From: Paenibacillus azoreducens
GTDB lineage: Bacteria; Bacillota; Bacilli; Paenibacillales; Paenibacillaceae
Reading direction: 5' to 3'
DNA: 64,000 nucleotides
Assembly (NCBI RefSeq): GCF_021654775.1
Contig: NZ_AP025343.1
Span: forward strand, 868,001 to 932,000
Positions 7,542 through 16,100 of this stretch are shown here, one piece after another. Position 1 is the first letter of the stretch. Every line of letters begins with the position of its first letter. The notes below the pieces were generated by a model that searched no databases, was not told the origin of the DNA, and saw only the letters and a program-made list of their open reading frames with translations. A program made the translations under genes and the position numbers.

Positions 7542-8859
7542 GCGCGAGGACAGGTTTTACGTATATGAAAAGAAAGGTCTGCATCGTCTGTACATGCCTC
7601 CGGAGACAGGGCGGATTTTGGAAAAAGCGGTGTTCGGCGGCGGAGCGGGCAGAACGGTCAAGATCGATCAATCATTGGCGGACCGCCTGCTGAGGAGAAC
7701 CGCGGCCGGCAAGCACGGTGATCCATCCGGCCACGTCACGGCGGCCAGCATCCGGATCGCGGAAAGCAATCCCTCTCAGGCGCCGGACGGGTGGCAGATG
7801 CTTCATATCGATGCATCCAGATCGGTACTGTTTCGGAATGTGACGCAGCTGAATTATGAGGAACTTCTGGCTGCCGCAGATGAAGGCCCGGAGGAAAAGG
7901 ATGATTACCTGCTTGATATTTATGCGGATCATATGGCGGCAGCCAGCCATGGGCTGGCTGAGGATGCGGGAAATTCTGCCGGAAAAACCGTCATACTGCT
8001 TGACAGTGCCTCGAAGTGTGTAGCCGAACCCAAGGAACTGCTAAGCGACTATAGTCTTGAAAACGGAAATTTGCCGGAGATGCTGACTGAAGGCAAGCGG
8101 GCGGATTGGATTGAAATGCTTGCTGCATTAGAGCAGCTTGAAGGCCGCATCGTTCCCGATTTTGTATTCCGCTCGAAGGAATGGATTCAGGTACCGTACA
8201 AAATCGCCGAATCCGAGGATGGCTGCTTTTACACGGGGGAATCCGGAGCGGAACAAATCGTATACGCTTCCTGCCGCAATCTGGAACTGCTGCTGGAGCG
8301 GATCGATCCCAGCGCCGACTGGCTGGTGGTCGCCGGGCCTGAGCATGGGTATAAGAGATTGGTCCAATTTTTATTGGAGAGCGAAGCGATCAAACCCGGA
8401 CGGATGCATAGACGGGTGGTTCCTTTCTCGAACCTGCCGCAAAATCAGCGGATTCACGCGATGATACAACGTTTTGTGCCGGATGCCGATCGGCTGCATA
8501 TTCATATGGACCATATCTCCGGAACTCCGCTGTGGAGTGCGGCTGCCGGATATGCAGAAGAAGCTTGGACGGATAAAGTGTATGGCACTACGGCGGAGCA
8601 GGTTATGAATGAGGCATTGATCCGGTTTTATGCCATGTTCCGGCAGAACGGAATCCGAAGCGGAGGACCCGGCCTATCCCGGGTTGCCGAATTCGGGGAG
8701 CATGCCTGCTGGAATGAAGCTTCGTCCTGCCAAGCGGGGGAATACCTGAACACCCGGTTGCTCGGAGCCTATGAAGTGAAGTTTATGCATGTGCCTATGC
8801 TCAGGGCGAGCGGAATCACGGTCATCGGGCTGCGCAGAAAAGGGAGGGTCAGAGCGTGA
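7522..8859 (+). CDS. second gene of the peptide modification operon (about 445 residues)
   Basis: A soluble protein without a domain I can name with confidence. From its position between a putative dehydratase-like protein and a SagD-type YcaO protein, it may be a partner of the cyclodehydratase, for example an E1/ThiF-like or precursor-binding protein of thiazole-type bacteriocin clusters. No clear nucleotide-binding or CxxC zinc motif is visible. GTG at 7510 and ATG at 7522 are both in frame. ATG follows AGGTG at about 9 bases and was chosen. It overlaps the upstream gene by 20 bases and the downstream gene by 4. Confidence 0.6.
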   Translation: MANWFIKREDRFYVYEKKGLHRLYMPPETGRILEKAVFGGGAGRTVKIDQSLADRLLRRTAAGKHGDPSGHVTAASIRIAESNPSQAPDGWQMLHIDASRSVLFRNVTQLNYEELLAAADEGPEEKDDYLLDIYADHMAAASHGLAEDAGNSAGKTVILLDSASKCVAEPKELLSDYSLENGNLPEMLTEGKRADWIEMLAALEQLEGRIVPDFVFRSKEWIQVPYKIAESEDGCFYTGESGAEQIVYASCRNLELLLERIDPSADWLVVAGPEHGYKRLVQFLLESEAIKPGRMHRRVVPFSNLPQNQRIHAMIQRFVPDADRLHIHMDHISGTPLWSAAAGYAEEAWTDKVYGTTAEQVMNEALIRFYAMFRQNGIRSGGPGLSRVAEFGEHACWNEASSCQAGEYLNTRLLGAYEVKFMHVPMLRASGITVIGLRRKGRVRA

Positions 8860-10802
8860 AGGAACTGGTTCTGTACCAAACCGGAAGCGTGCTGCTTCAG
8901 CAGGTTTTGCAGGAGATGGACCGCCGGGGCATGATGTACTGGTTAACGGATGAGCGCTGCAGTGAGCCGGGAACCATTCTTCATGTCATTGCCGACGGTT
9001 TGATAGAAGATGACTTCGCGCCGTTTTTTGCAGCAGAGTCTGCAAATTTTGACGGCGTGTTTTTCTACCATCAAATGTTGAATACTCTTTTGGTAGGACC
9101 TTATAAGGATAAGCGAGGCGGAGTTTGTTTCTCCTGCCTGAACGGCAGTCTGCAGGCTAATGGGCGGGAGAACCTGATATCGTTGTTATACGGGGAGCCG
9201 AGTCCGTATTCGCCCCATCCCCAGGCTGCTGAATGCGTAGCGGACCTGATGGAGGCTTTTCAGCTTTCGAAAGATTTGCCTGAACGGTACGTAAACCGGG
9301 TGGAGCATATTCAGTTCGATGCGCAGCGGGCTGATGCTTACCTGCTAAGCCGCAGCGGCCAATGTCCGATTTGTGCGCCTGCAGCGCGCAAACGGGCACA
9401 TCCGTTTGCGGCCGGTTTTCATTTTGGCTTCAAGAGCCATCCGCGGCAATACCGATTGAACTCCGAACCGGAGACAGAAGCGCTTATGCAGCGGTTATAT
9501 GACCGCGATAGCGGCACGATTTCGCATCGCTATCGTGAATTGCAGTCCACGATGATCGAAGCGGAGGGAATCAAGCTGCGGGCGGGCTCGGGAATTGAAG
9601 ACAGCGGATCCGGCCAAGCGTATCGGCGGCAGGAAGCGGAACAGCTTGTCATTCTGGAAGCGGTTGAACGATATTGCGGGATGAAGGACCGCAGAAGCAA
9701 TGCGGCCGAGAAGAAGACCTATGCAGAAATCGGGCATATGGCGGTTAACCCGGCTGATTTCGGCCTGCATGGTGCGGCTGAAACGGAACATCCTGCTTAC
9801 CGGCTCAAGCGGTATAAGGAGGATTTGCCTGTTTTTTGGACATCCGCCTACGCGATGAAGGAAAAACAAGAGATTCTCGTACCGGAGCAGCTTGTTTATT
9901 TTGCCGATAGAAGTTGGAGGGATCCATCCAACAGGTTCGTATACGATAGTTCCAACGGCCTGGCACTGGGCAGCTCGCATGAAGAGGCGGTCCTGCACGG
10001 GCTGTTTGAATTGATTGAGCGGGATCATTTCCTTTGTGCCTGGTACAACCGGCTGCCGCTGCAGGAGCTTGACATTGATGACACCGACCTGGATGAATTA
10101 AAGCAGATTTTATATTATTTGGAGCTGGAAGGCATCCGGGTCCGCTTTTTCGACATTACGATGGAGCTGCGGATCCCCAGCGTTTGGGCCGTAGCCTATA
10201 ACACCCGGGAAAATGCGGTTATGAAAGCCTGCAATGCGGCAGCAGCGCACTTCGATCCGGAAAAGGCGATTGAATCAGCCGCGATGGAAGTCATTACGGC
10301 CATGCCTGTTTATGAAGATGCCCTGCGCCGGGATGAGGCGATGCGGGCCCGGGCCCGCATGCTTGCGAACCATCCGGATGCCGTAACCGGCTGGGAGGAT
10401 CATGCGCTGTATTATGCCTGCGAGCAGAACTGCGCCCATGGGCTGGGGTTCGTGTTGGACATGGATGAAACGAACAAACGGCCGGTGCGCCAGGTATACG
10501 GGGAGATATTTTACGATGATGCCCGTTTTGTTCATCAGAATCTGAGCGAGGATTTGGAGGAGTTGGTCTCCGAAGTGCTCCGCCATTATGACAATGTATA
10601 TGTGGTTGACATCACGCCGGAAGAAGTTGCGAATCATGGCTTGTATGCGGCAAAGGTACTTGTCCCGGGAATGCTGCCGCTGACTTTCGGATATCAACAT
10701 AAGCGCATTATTCCCGAGCGGCTGCTGCGCGAGCGAAAGCGGCGCGGTTTGAAGGAAGAGCTTGAAGTGAATCCCCAGCCTCATCCTTTCTGCAAAATAT
10801 GA
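8856..10802 (+). CDS. SagD-type YcaO cyclodehydratase (thiazole/oxazole-forming peptide maturase)
   Basis: 648 residues. The N-terminal 180 residues carry two Cys pairs, C91xxC94 and C170xxC173, as in the zinc-bound E1-like part of fused TOMM cyclodehydratases. From about residue 205 there is a YcaO domain with the ATP-binding stretches AEQLVILEAVERYCG (261-275) and SSNGLALGSSHEEAV (365-379), then ELIERDHF. The C-terminus has a PxPxP motif, PQPHP at 640-644, which is characteristic of azoline-forming YcaO proteins. It should use ATP to cyclise Cys, Ser or Thr of a precursor peptide. The start is GTG after AAGGGAGGG, overlapping the previous stop. No SagB-type oxidase and no precursor gene is adjacent. 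Confidence 0.88.
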   Translation: MKELVLYQTGSVLLQQVLQEMDRRGMMYWLTDERCSEPGTILHVIADGLIEDDFAPFFAAESANFDGVFFYHQMLNTLLVGPYKDKRGGVCFSCLNGSLQANGRENLISLLYGEPSPYSPHPQAAECVADLMEAFQLSKDLPERYVNRVEHIQFDAQRADAYLLSRSGQCPICAPAARKRAHPFAAGFHFGFKSHPRQYRLNSEPETEALMQRLYDRDSGTISHRYRELQSTMIEAEGIKLRAGSGIEDSGSGQAYRRQEAEQLVILEAVERYCGMKDRRSNAAEKKTYAEIGHMAVNPADFGLHGAAETEHPAYRLKRYKEDLPVFWTSAYAMKEKQEILVPEQLVYFADRSWRDPSNRFVYDSSNGLALGSSHEEAVLHGLFELIERDHFLCAWYNRLPLQELDIDDTDLDELKQILYYLELEGIRVRFFDITMELRIPSVWAVAYNTRENAVMKACNAAAAHFDPEKAIESAAMEVITAMPVYEDALRRDEAMRARARMLANHPDAVTGWEDHALYYACEQNCAHGLGFVLDMDETNKRPVRQVYGEIFYDDARFVHQNLSEDLEELVSEVLRHYDNVYVVDITPEEVANHGLYAAKVLVPGMLPLTFGYQHKRIIPERLLRERKRRGLKEELEVNPQPHPFCKI

Positions 10803-10915
10803 TAGGCTTTGAAGGCGGGGACTCCGAAAAAATGATCCGGAAGCCGCAGCGCCCGGACCAAATGATAATCAGGAACTAATTTCAGTTTTATTCAGGTAGA
10901 ATATGGAAGACCATT

Positions 10916-10943
10916 TTGCAAAATCCTGATGTGTTAATATAAT
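10916..10943 (+). promoter_or_regulatory. promoter of comQ
   Basis: TTGCAA (10916-10921), a 16-bp spacer and consensus TATAAT (10938-10943), 45 bp before the comQ start codon. No CCGCAA half-site is nearby, so comQ may be expressed independently of the feedback suggested for comX. Confidence 0.6.
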
Positions 10944-10987
10944 AGTTAAATGTTGGTGGATTTTGGAGAGCTGGAGGAAAAGAGCGC

Positions 10988-11908
10988 ATGGATGATTTTA
11001 AATCAAGGCTGATGTCCGAATTGGCAGATCAAACGAAGTCTTTTTTTAAAGTGGAAGTGCTGCTTGAGGCAGCGCTGAAGTCCCTGAAGGTGAAGGAGTC
11101 CGAATCGCTGCTGTTCGGCAAGTTGACCGTCCTGCATTACCGGATGTTCGGCGGAGAAGGCAGCGGAATTTACAGGGCGGCGGCGGCCGTGGAGCTTATG
11201 ATCCTTGGGCTGGACATCATCGATGACCTGCAGGATGAGGACCATGGCGGCATGCCTTGGCATAATCTCTCCAAGGATATTGCTTTGAATCTTGCCATCG
11301 GTTTTCTGACCTTGTCCCAGGAGGTGCTGCTGCTCTGCGACTTCCCGCTGGAACATGTGCATCAATCCGCAGTCTATTTGAACCGGCAGGTTCTCACGGC
11401 GATTAATGGCCAGACACTGGATCTTTTGAATACCGCTCGGGACGAGAAAGACTATTTGCGGATGGTGGAGCAAAAGTCAGCTGCTCTTCTGGTATGCGCC
11501 TGCATGATCGGGGTGATCATGGCAACCGGCCGGCCGGATGAGCGGGTTGAGGAATATGCCCGGGAGGTCGGCATCGCCGCGCAAATCAAAAACGATTACC
11601 GGGATTTGCTGGACTGGAGTAATAAAAACGATTTTTTGCGCCGCAAAAAAACGCTGCCGCTCCTGTTTCTGCTGTCTGCGGCGGAATCTGAGGAAGAGCG
11701 GTGGATCCAGGATTATTTTGCAGGCCGGTTGGAGCTAGAAGAGGTACGGGATCGTTCCGACGAATTCGCAGCCATAGTGGAGCGTACCGGCACAACACTG
11801 TATACCTCCGTTCGGATGCGTTCGCACTATTATCAATTTTTGGACATTATTGAAAGCATGGATGTGGACATAAAATGGCGCGATCTCATGATCGAAGCTG
11901 CAAGGTGA
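10988..11908 (+). CDS. comQ: ComQ, isoprenyl transferase for the ComX pheromone
   Basis: 306 residues of the polyprenyl synthase fold. The first aspartate-rich motif is DIIDDLQDED (D79, D80 and D83 form DDxxD), GQTLDL follows at 141-146, and the second acidic site is NDYRD (202-206). This reduced second site is typical of ComQ rather than of housekeeping prenyl synthases. Decisive context is the order comQ, small comX-like gene, comP, comA. ComQ transfers a farnesyl or geranyl group to the tryptophan of ComX and helps its maturation. The start is ATG with CTGGAGGAAAAGAG upstream. In the first 160 bases after the gene lie the half-sites preceding comX. Confidence 0.9.
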   Translation: MDDFKSRLMSELADQTKSFFKVEVLLEAALKSLKVKESESLLFGKLTVLHYRMFGGEGSGIYRAAAAVELMILGLDIIDDLQDEDHGGMPWHNLSKDIALNLAIGFLTLSQEVLLLCDFPLEHVHQSAVYLNRQVLTAINGQTLDLLNTARDEKDYLRMVEQKSAALLVCACMIGVIMATGRPDERVEEYAREVGIAAQIKNDYRDLLDWSNKNDFLRRKKTLPLLFLLSAAESEEERWIQDYFAGRLELEEVRDRSDEFAAIVERTGTTLYTSVRMRSHYYQFLDIIESMDVDIKWRDLMIEAAR

Positions 11909-11929
11909 CCGCGAATAGCCGAGCTAACA

Positions 11930-11968
11930 CCGCAATCAGCCGCAAGTTATACCGCAATGGGTTTGCGG
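11930..11968 (+). promoter_or_regulatory. cluster of ComA-box-like half-sites before comX
   Basis: CCGCAA occurs at 11930-11935, 11940-11945 and 11952-11957, and TTGCGG at 11963-11968. The last pair is CCGCAA-N5-TTGCGG, the same arrangement as at 6272-6288 before the peptide-modification operon. It is a plausible ComA operator giving positive feedback on comX-comP-comA. Confidence 0.6.
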
Positions 11969-12068
11969 TAAATACGGGACAGGTTGTCGTTCTGTTAGGG
12001 CTTTTGAACTGATATATTTGGAACTAGGAGCAGAAATTCACTTTATAGATGATTGGGAGGAATGAACC

Positions 12069-12248
12069 ATGTTAAAAGAAATGATTCTTAAAATGGTAAA
12101 GGAACCCGAATTTATGGCTCGTGTTCAAAACGGACAGCTGCAGCTGGCAGGCGTGTCGGCGGCGGAACAGCGTGCGCTTTTTGATATCATGAAAGAACGC
12201 AAAGCAGAGCCTGTTTCTTTCCGCGGAGGCAGTGTATACTGGGCTTAA
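12069..12248 (+). CDS. comX: ComX pheromone precursor
   Basis: 59 residues, MLKEMILKMVKEPEFMARVQ at the start and GGSVYWA at the end. Size, position between comQ and comP, a charged helical leader and a single Trp (W58) one residue from the C-terminus fit ComX precursors, whose tryptophan is prenylated by ComQ and whose last 5-10 residues become the signal. GGGAGG lies at the right distance before the ATG. The only aromatic neighbours of W58 are Y57 and F51. Sequence identity to known ComX peptides is low, as is usual because the locus diversifies into pherotypes. This gene is too short for most automatic gene lists. Confidence 0.85.
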   Translation: MLKEMILKMVKEPEFMARVQNGQLQLAGVSAAEQRALFDIMKERKAEPVSFRGGSVYWA

Positions 12249-12299
12249 TTCAAAATTGATATCCGTTCAGACTTAAAAGTGATCTGGAGGCTTGCTTCA

Positions 12300-14675
12300 T
12301 TGTCAAGATGGATGAAGAATATTAAATTTGGTGCGGTATTTATGGTGCTGCTGGCGCTGGTTGCATATTTGGCCAATGTCATTATCAACCAGCGGGATAT
12401 GGGGATTGGCGTCACATTGAATTCAGATAACCAGGTCGTTATTACATCGCTAGAGACTGATGGTTGGGGGCAAGAGGTGCTTGAGCCTGGCGATATCGTG
12501 CTCAAAGTGGACGGATCCAATCCCCTGCAAACGGAAATGGTCAGGCAGTATGGAGTCATCGAAAGCGCCGACAATATTACGGTTAATCGAATCGGTTCGG
12601 ACGGCACCTTACGGACGTTATGGTTCCCTGTAACACATGGTGCTTCAGCTCATGGAGTGCTCTTTTATCTGGTGATACCTGGAGCCTCCCTTTTGCTGTT
12701 GTTGGTATTTTCGGGATATGTGTATTGGAAGGAAAAAAACGATCACGCCGCACAAATGCTGATTTTGTTTTTCCTGAGCATCGGCCTGAGCTACTTCAGT
12801 TCGGCGGCTTCCGGCTTGCTGGATCCCGTCGGCAGAACGACGCTTGGTTTCAGCTTTGCGTACATCCCGGTCTTTTTCGTTCATTTCATGCAGGCTTATC
12901 TTCGAAGATTTCAGGAGGAATTCGTCAGTAGGGCGGGGCTAAGGTTTCTATATATCCTGGCATTTCTGATTGGCGTGCTGATGACGCTCAGCGTCATCCC
13001 GGGAATCCCAATCCACCCGCTTGAAACGGCGAGCCTGTTGGTATTTTTTATATGCTCCAATTTCTTTATCGTATATAAATTAATACTCAAATTCGTAAAG
13101 CACCGCTCCGGTGATCTGAAATCCCTTTTCAAGTTTACTTTAACCGGACACGCGGTTGCTTTTCTGCCGTTTTTGTTGTTTGACGCCATTCCAGGCTTTT
13201 TTGATCAAAGCTTTGTTCCGGCGAAGCTGACGGCGATTTTTTTGCTGGCGATTCCGATCGTGTATTTCTATCTGTTTATTACCAAAAGGCTTTTTGACAT
13301 CGATTTCGTGCTGAACCGCTTCTCTTATTATACGACGATATCTTTTGTTCCCGCATTGGTCATCATCGGCCTGATGGCGCTTACGATGCATCAGAATCAA
13401 TATACGTGGTTGAAATGGATTCAGATTTTCCTGCTGGTTTATTTGATGATTACGCTGTTTTTATTCGCCAAGGAATTTATGGATTATCGGCTTCGGCCGC
13501 ATTTTCTTAAGGAAACCCATGATTTTCAGGGAAGTATTGACCGGTTTTCCAAGCGGATATCGAAAGTGATGAAACGATCCGATCTGGAGCAGGCGCTCGA
13601 ACGTGAGGTATGCCTGATTTTGCCTGTCCGGAATATCTCATTTCTGAAAATCGTTCAGGATATAAACATGGATAGCACGGCTGTCACAGGTGATGGAAGA
13701 GCGGCTGCCGGGGTTGAAGACACGCTGCAAAAACTGGCTAACAAACCAGCTCTAGGAGACATGCTCCGCATGCCGCAAGGCGTGGGTCTGGTCATTGGGA
13801 ATTACGGAACGACGCAGCATATTATGTGGATCGACGAAAAAGTAAATCATACAAGCCTTAATCTGGACGAACGCAATTGGCTCAAAACGATCGCCCATTA
13901 CAGCGGTATCGTCTACGAAAACCTGTATTTGATCGAGGGTTTGATCGGGGACTTGGAAATGGAGATGAAGAATCAGAAAGAGGCCCCTTCCTGGGTGCTT
14001 CGGCTGATTTTTACTTTGTCCGAAAATGAACGGAGACGGCTGGCGTCGGATCTGCATGACGCGGCGCTGCAGGATCAGCTTATCTGGTATCGCAAGCTCG
14101 AATCGCTGATGCTCGACTATCCGATGGAAGAGGGATTGGTTGCCCAGTTGGAACAGATCAAGGAAGGGCTTCTGGATGTAATTCACCAGATCCGGCAGAC
14201 CTGTAATGAGCTGCGGCCGCCGCTTCTGAAGGAGATGGGGATTGTGGAGGCGCTGGAGCAGTTGATTCAGCAAGAACAAATTCGCTCCAACTATTCCGTT
14301 AAGCTTTGGGCTGAACCAACGGTTATCGAATTAAACGATGTGCAGATTTTGGCCGTATACCGGATCGTGCAGGAACTGCTGCGGAATGCCGACAAACACG
14401 CCAGAGCGTCGCAGATCTTCATTAGGCTGGAGCAGCGCGATGATGAGTTGTGTTTCTATTATAAGGACGACGGGCGCGGAATGAACTTGACGGAGCTGAC
14501 CGATTCATTCAAGCATATGGGGATTTCAGGAATCAAGGAACGCGTACGCAGTCTTGACGGCGAAATTACGTTCAACTCGGAACCGGGTAAAGGCTTTGAG
14601 GTCCGGCTGACGCTGCCGCTAGATGCCCACAGTGAAGAAGGAGGAGTGAGTGATGGTTCGTATTTTGCTGGTTGA
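12300..14675 (+). CDS. comP: ComP, membrane sensor histidine kinase for ComX
   Basis: About 792 residues. An N-terminal helix (about 10-30) is followed by an extracellular PDZ-like loop containing LEPGDIVLKVDG (about 60-72), then seven to eight membrane helices to about residue 390. A linker leads to the kinase core: RRLASDLHDAALQDQLIW carries the phospho-accepting His, and HATPase motifs include ELLRNADKHA, DDGRGMNL and GISGIKERVRSL. This is the HisKA_3 (NarX/DegS/ComP) class. TTG at 12300 follows GGAGG with nine bases between and was preferred to GTG 12279, which lacks a binding site. The 3' end overlaps comA by 23 bases. Confidence 0.88.
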   Translation: MSRWMKNIKFGAVFMVLLALVAYLANVIINQRDMGIGVTLNSDNQVVITSLETDGWGQEVLEPGDIVLKVDGSNPLQTEMVRQYGVIESADNITVNRIGSDGTLRTLWFPVTHGASAHGVLFYLVIPGASLLLLLVFSGYVYWKEKNDHAAQMLILFFLSIGLSYFSSAASGLLDPVGRTTLGFSFAYIPVFFVHFMQAYLRRFQEEFVSRAGLRFLYILAFLIGVLMTLSVIPGIPIHPLETASLLVFFICSNFFIVYKLILKFVKHRSGDLKSLFKFTLTGHAVAFLPFLLFDAIPGFFDQSFVPAKLTAIFLLAIPIVYFYLFITKRLFDIDFVLNRFSYYTTISFVPALVIIGLMALTMHQNQYTWLKWIQIFLLVYLMITLFLFAKEFMDYRLRPHFLKETHDFQGSIDRFSKRISKVMKRSDLEQALEREVCLILPVRNISFLKIVQDINMDSTAVTGDGRAAAGVEDTLQKLANKPALGDMLRMPQGVGLVIGNYGTTQHIMWIDEKVNHTSLNLDERNWLKTIAHYSGIVYENLYLIEGLIGDLEMEMKNQKEAPSWVLRLIFTLSENERRRLASDLHDAALQDQLIWYRKLESLMLDYPMEEGLVAQLEQIKEGLLDVIHQIRQTCNELRPPLLKEMGIVEALEQLIQQEQIRSNYSVKLWAEPTVIELNDVQILAVYRIVQELLRNADKHARASQIFIRLEQRDDELCFYYKDDGRGMNLTELTDSFKHMGISGIKERVRSLDGEITFNSEPGKGFEVRLTLPLDAHSEEGGVSDGSYFAG

Positions 14676-15312
14676 CGACCATCCTTCGGTTTGTGAAGGC
14701 ACCAAAACGATGATTGAACAGGACCCGGAGATGAAAGTGACGGTATCCTACAATTCGCCGGAAGCCCTCGAACTGGCTAAAAACGAAGAATTTGACGTCA
14801 TGCTTTTCGACCTTAATATTCCGGTGATCAGCGGACTCGAGCTCACCAAACGATTGATGAGCATCAACCCGGATTTTCGGATTCTTATTTATACGGGATA
14901 TGAGATCAGCTCAAACTTCAATTTGCTGGTGGATGCCGGCGTATCCGGCGTGATCAGCAAGACGGCCAGCCGGGAGCAGCTGCTCAACGCCATCCGCTGT
15001 GCCCTTCGCGGGGAGGCGGTCATTCCGGTTTCGCTGTTCAGGCAGCTGCGCCGGAGCGAAGTCCGGTTATCATCCTTCCGCAGCGATAAAACGATGGATG
15101 ATGTGTCGATTAACGAACGGGAGCAGGAAATTTTGCAGGAAGTGGCGGGGGGCAGCAGCAATAAGGATATTGCCGCCAAACTGCTTATGAGTCAGCGCAC
15201 GGTCGAATATAATTTGACGCGCATCTTCGAAAAGCTTGGCGTTCGTTCCCGCTCGGAAGCCATTGTGGAAGCCAAACGGCTTGGCTTGATTCATAACGGG
15301 GAGTTCGTATAA
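14653..15312 (+). CDS. comA: ComA, response regulator of the NarL/LuxR class
   Basis: 219 residues. The receiver has the acidic pair in LLVDDHPSVCEGTKTMIEQD and the phospho-acceptor in FDLNIP, and contains IYTGYE and ISKT, stretches also found in Bacillus subtilis ComA. The C-terminal LuxR-type helix-turn-helix spans SINEREQEILQEVAGGSSNK to RTVEYNLTRIFEKLGV. It is phosphorylated by ComP and binds paired TTGCGG/CCGCAA sites. ATG at 14653 follows AAGGAGG at 8 bases; the GTG at 14650 is too close. Coupled to comP by overlap. Confidence 0.92.
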   Translation: MVRILLVDDHPSVCEGTKTMIEQDPEMKVTVSYNSPEALELAKNEEFDVMLFDLNIPVISGLELTKRLMSINPDFRILIYTGYEISSNFNLLVDAGVSGVISKTASREQLLNAIRCALRGEAVIPVSLFRQLRRSEVRLSSFRSDKTMDDVSINEREQEILQEVAGGSSNKDIAAKLLMSQRTVEYNLTRIFEKLGVRSRSEAIVEAKRLGLIHNGEFV

Positions 15313-15358
15313 GCGGCAGCTGCCATAAGTATAGCGATTCGGATTTGCCTATTGCCTA

Positions 15359-15387
15359 TTGACTCTGCCATCCGGATTGTGTATAAT
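15359..15387 (+). promoter_or_regulatory. promoter of the metG leader
   Basis: TTGACT (15359-15364), a 17-bp spacer and TATAAT (15382-15387). It is the only strong promoter between comA and the T-box, and it lies upstream of the inserted element, so the transcript must run through the insertion. Confidence 0.8.
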
Positions 15388-15393
15388 TTCCAA

Positions 15394-15997
15394 AAAAATG
15401 AAATTGTGATAAAAGCAATGAAAAGAAGAGTACCGTGGCAGACGCCTTAAAGTGCGTGTTCAAAAAGGTCGGTTTTCAGCACCGAGAAGATTGGATGAAG
15501 ATAGGGACGAAAGGAGCGGAGCGTACGTAGTGGGTACGTGAGCACCGGAAGGCCCGGCTGAATTCAAGATTCGATGCGAAAGCCAGCTTCCCGATTTACT
15601 TCGTGTTAGATATAGAATTTATAAGTTATCTAGCTACGCTGATGAAATTCTATATCACAAGAAAACCTACCGCTGCATCGCGGTCGCTCATCCTTGAATT
15701 GGCCTCGATTGGTTTTCTTATCAAAAGCGGACTTTTTGAACAACCTCTTAAACAGAGAGCTCCGGCAGCTGAAAAGGAGCAAGGAACAACCCCGGGAACA
15801 TGGTCTTGGAGCTGCGCACCGAATCCCTGCCGGATGTAGGCTGCGCCGGAAACCCGCACCCGTTAACGTGCTAAGGTATAACCGCCGCCGGTTTGGCCGC
15901 GGCGTACCTGATGAGGTGAGTGCCGTGAGGCATTGATGAATTTGGGTGGTAACACGTGAGTTTTACGCTCTCGTCCCTTTGGGACGGGAGCTTTTTT
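15394..15997 (+). promoter_or_regulatory. T-box leader of metG, interrupted by a MITE-like element
   Basis: T-box leaders sense uncharged tRNA and control readthrough of a terminator. Here the 5' part (GAAGAGTACC near 15426) is split from the rest by 296 inserted bases. After the insertion come the AGAGAGC box (15754), a specifier-loop region with GGAACATGGTC containing Met codon ATG, the T-box TGGGTGGTAACACG (15943-15956), and the terminator GCTCTCGTCCC/GGGACGGGAGC with TTTTTT (15967-15997). Removing the insertion and one TTAAA copy restores 18 bases between AGTACC and AGAGAGC, normal for the class. Confidence 0.88.
15452..15747. mobile_element. MITE-like element, long copy (296 bp) inside the T-box leader
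   Basis: The ends match the element at 191-370 (GTGCGTGTTCAAAAAGG and CTTTTTGAACAACCTC). TTAAA flanks it on both sides (15447-15451 and 15748-15752). Relative to the short copy it carries about 115 extra bases (from about 15605) made of a GAATTTATAAG/AAATTCTATA hairpin and a GCAAGAAAAC-type hairpin, that is, another repeat family nested inside it. Confidence 0.85.
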
Positions 15998-16100
15998 GCG
16001 TCTTGGACCAAATTCGTAGTGAAAGATCTGCAGACACGAAAGCGGCTGTTGGTGACAAATTGATTTAGAAGAAAGCATGATGCGAAAAAAGGAGCTCATC

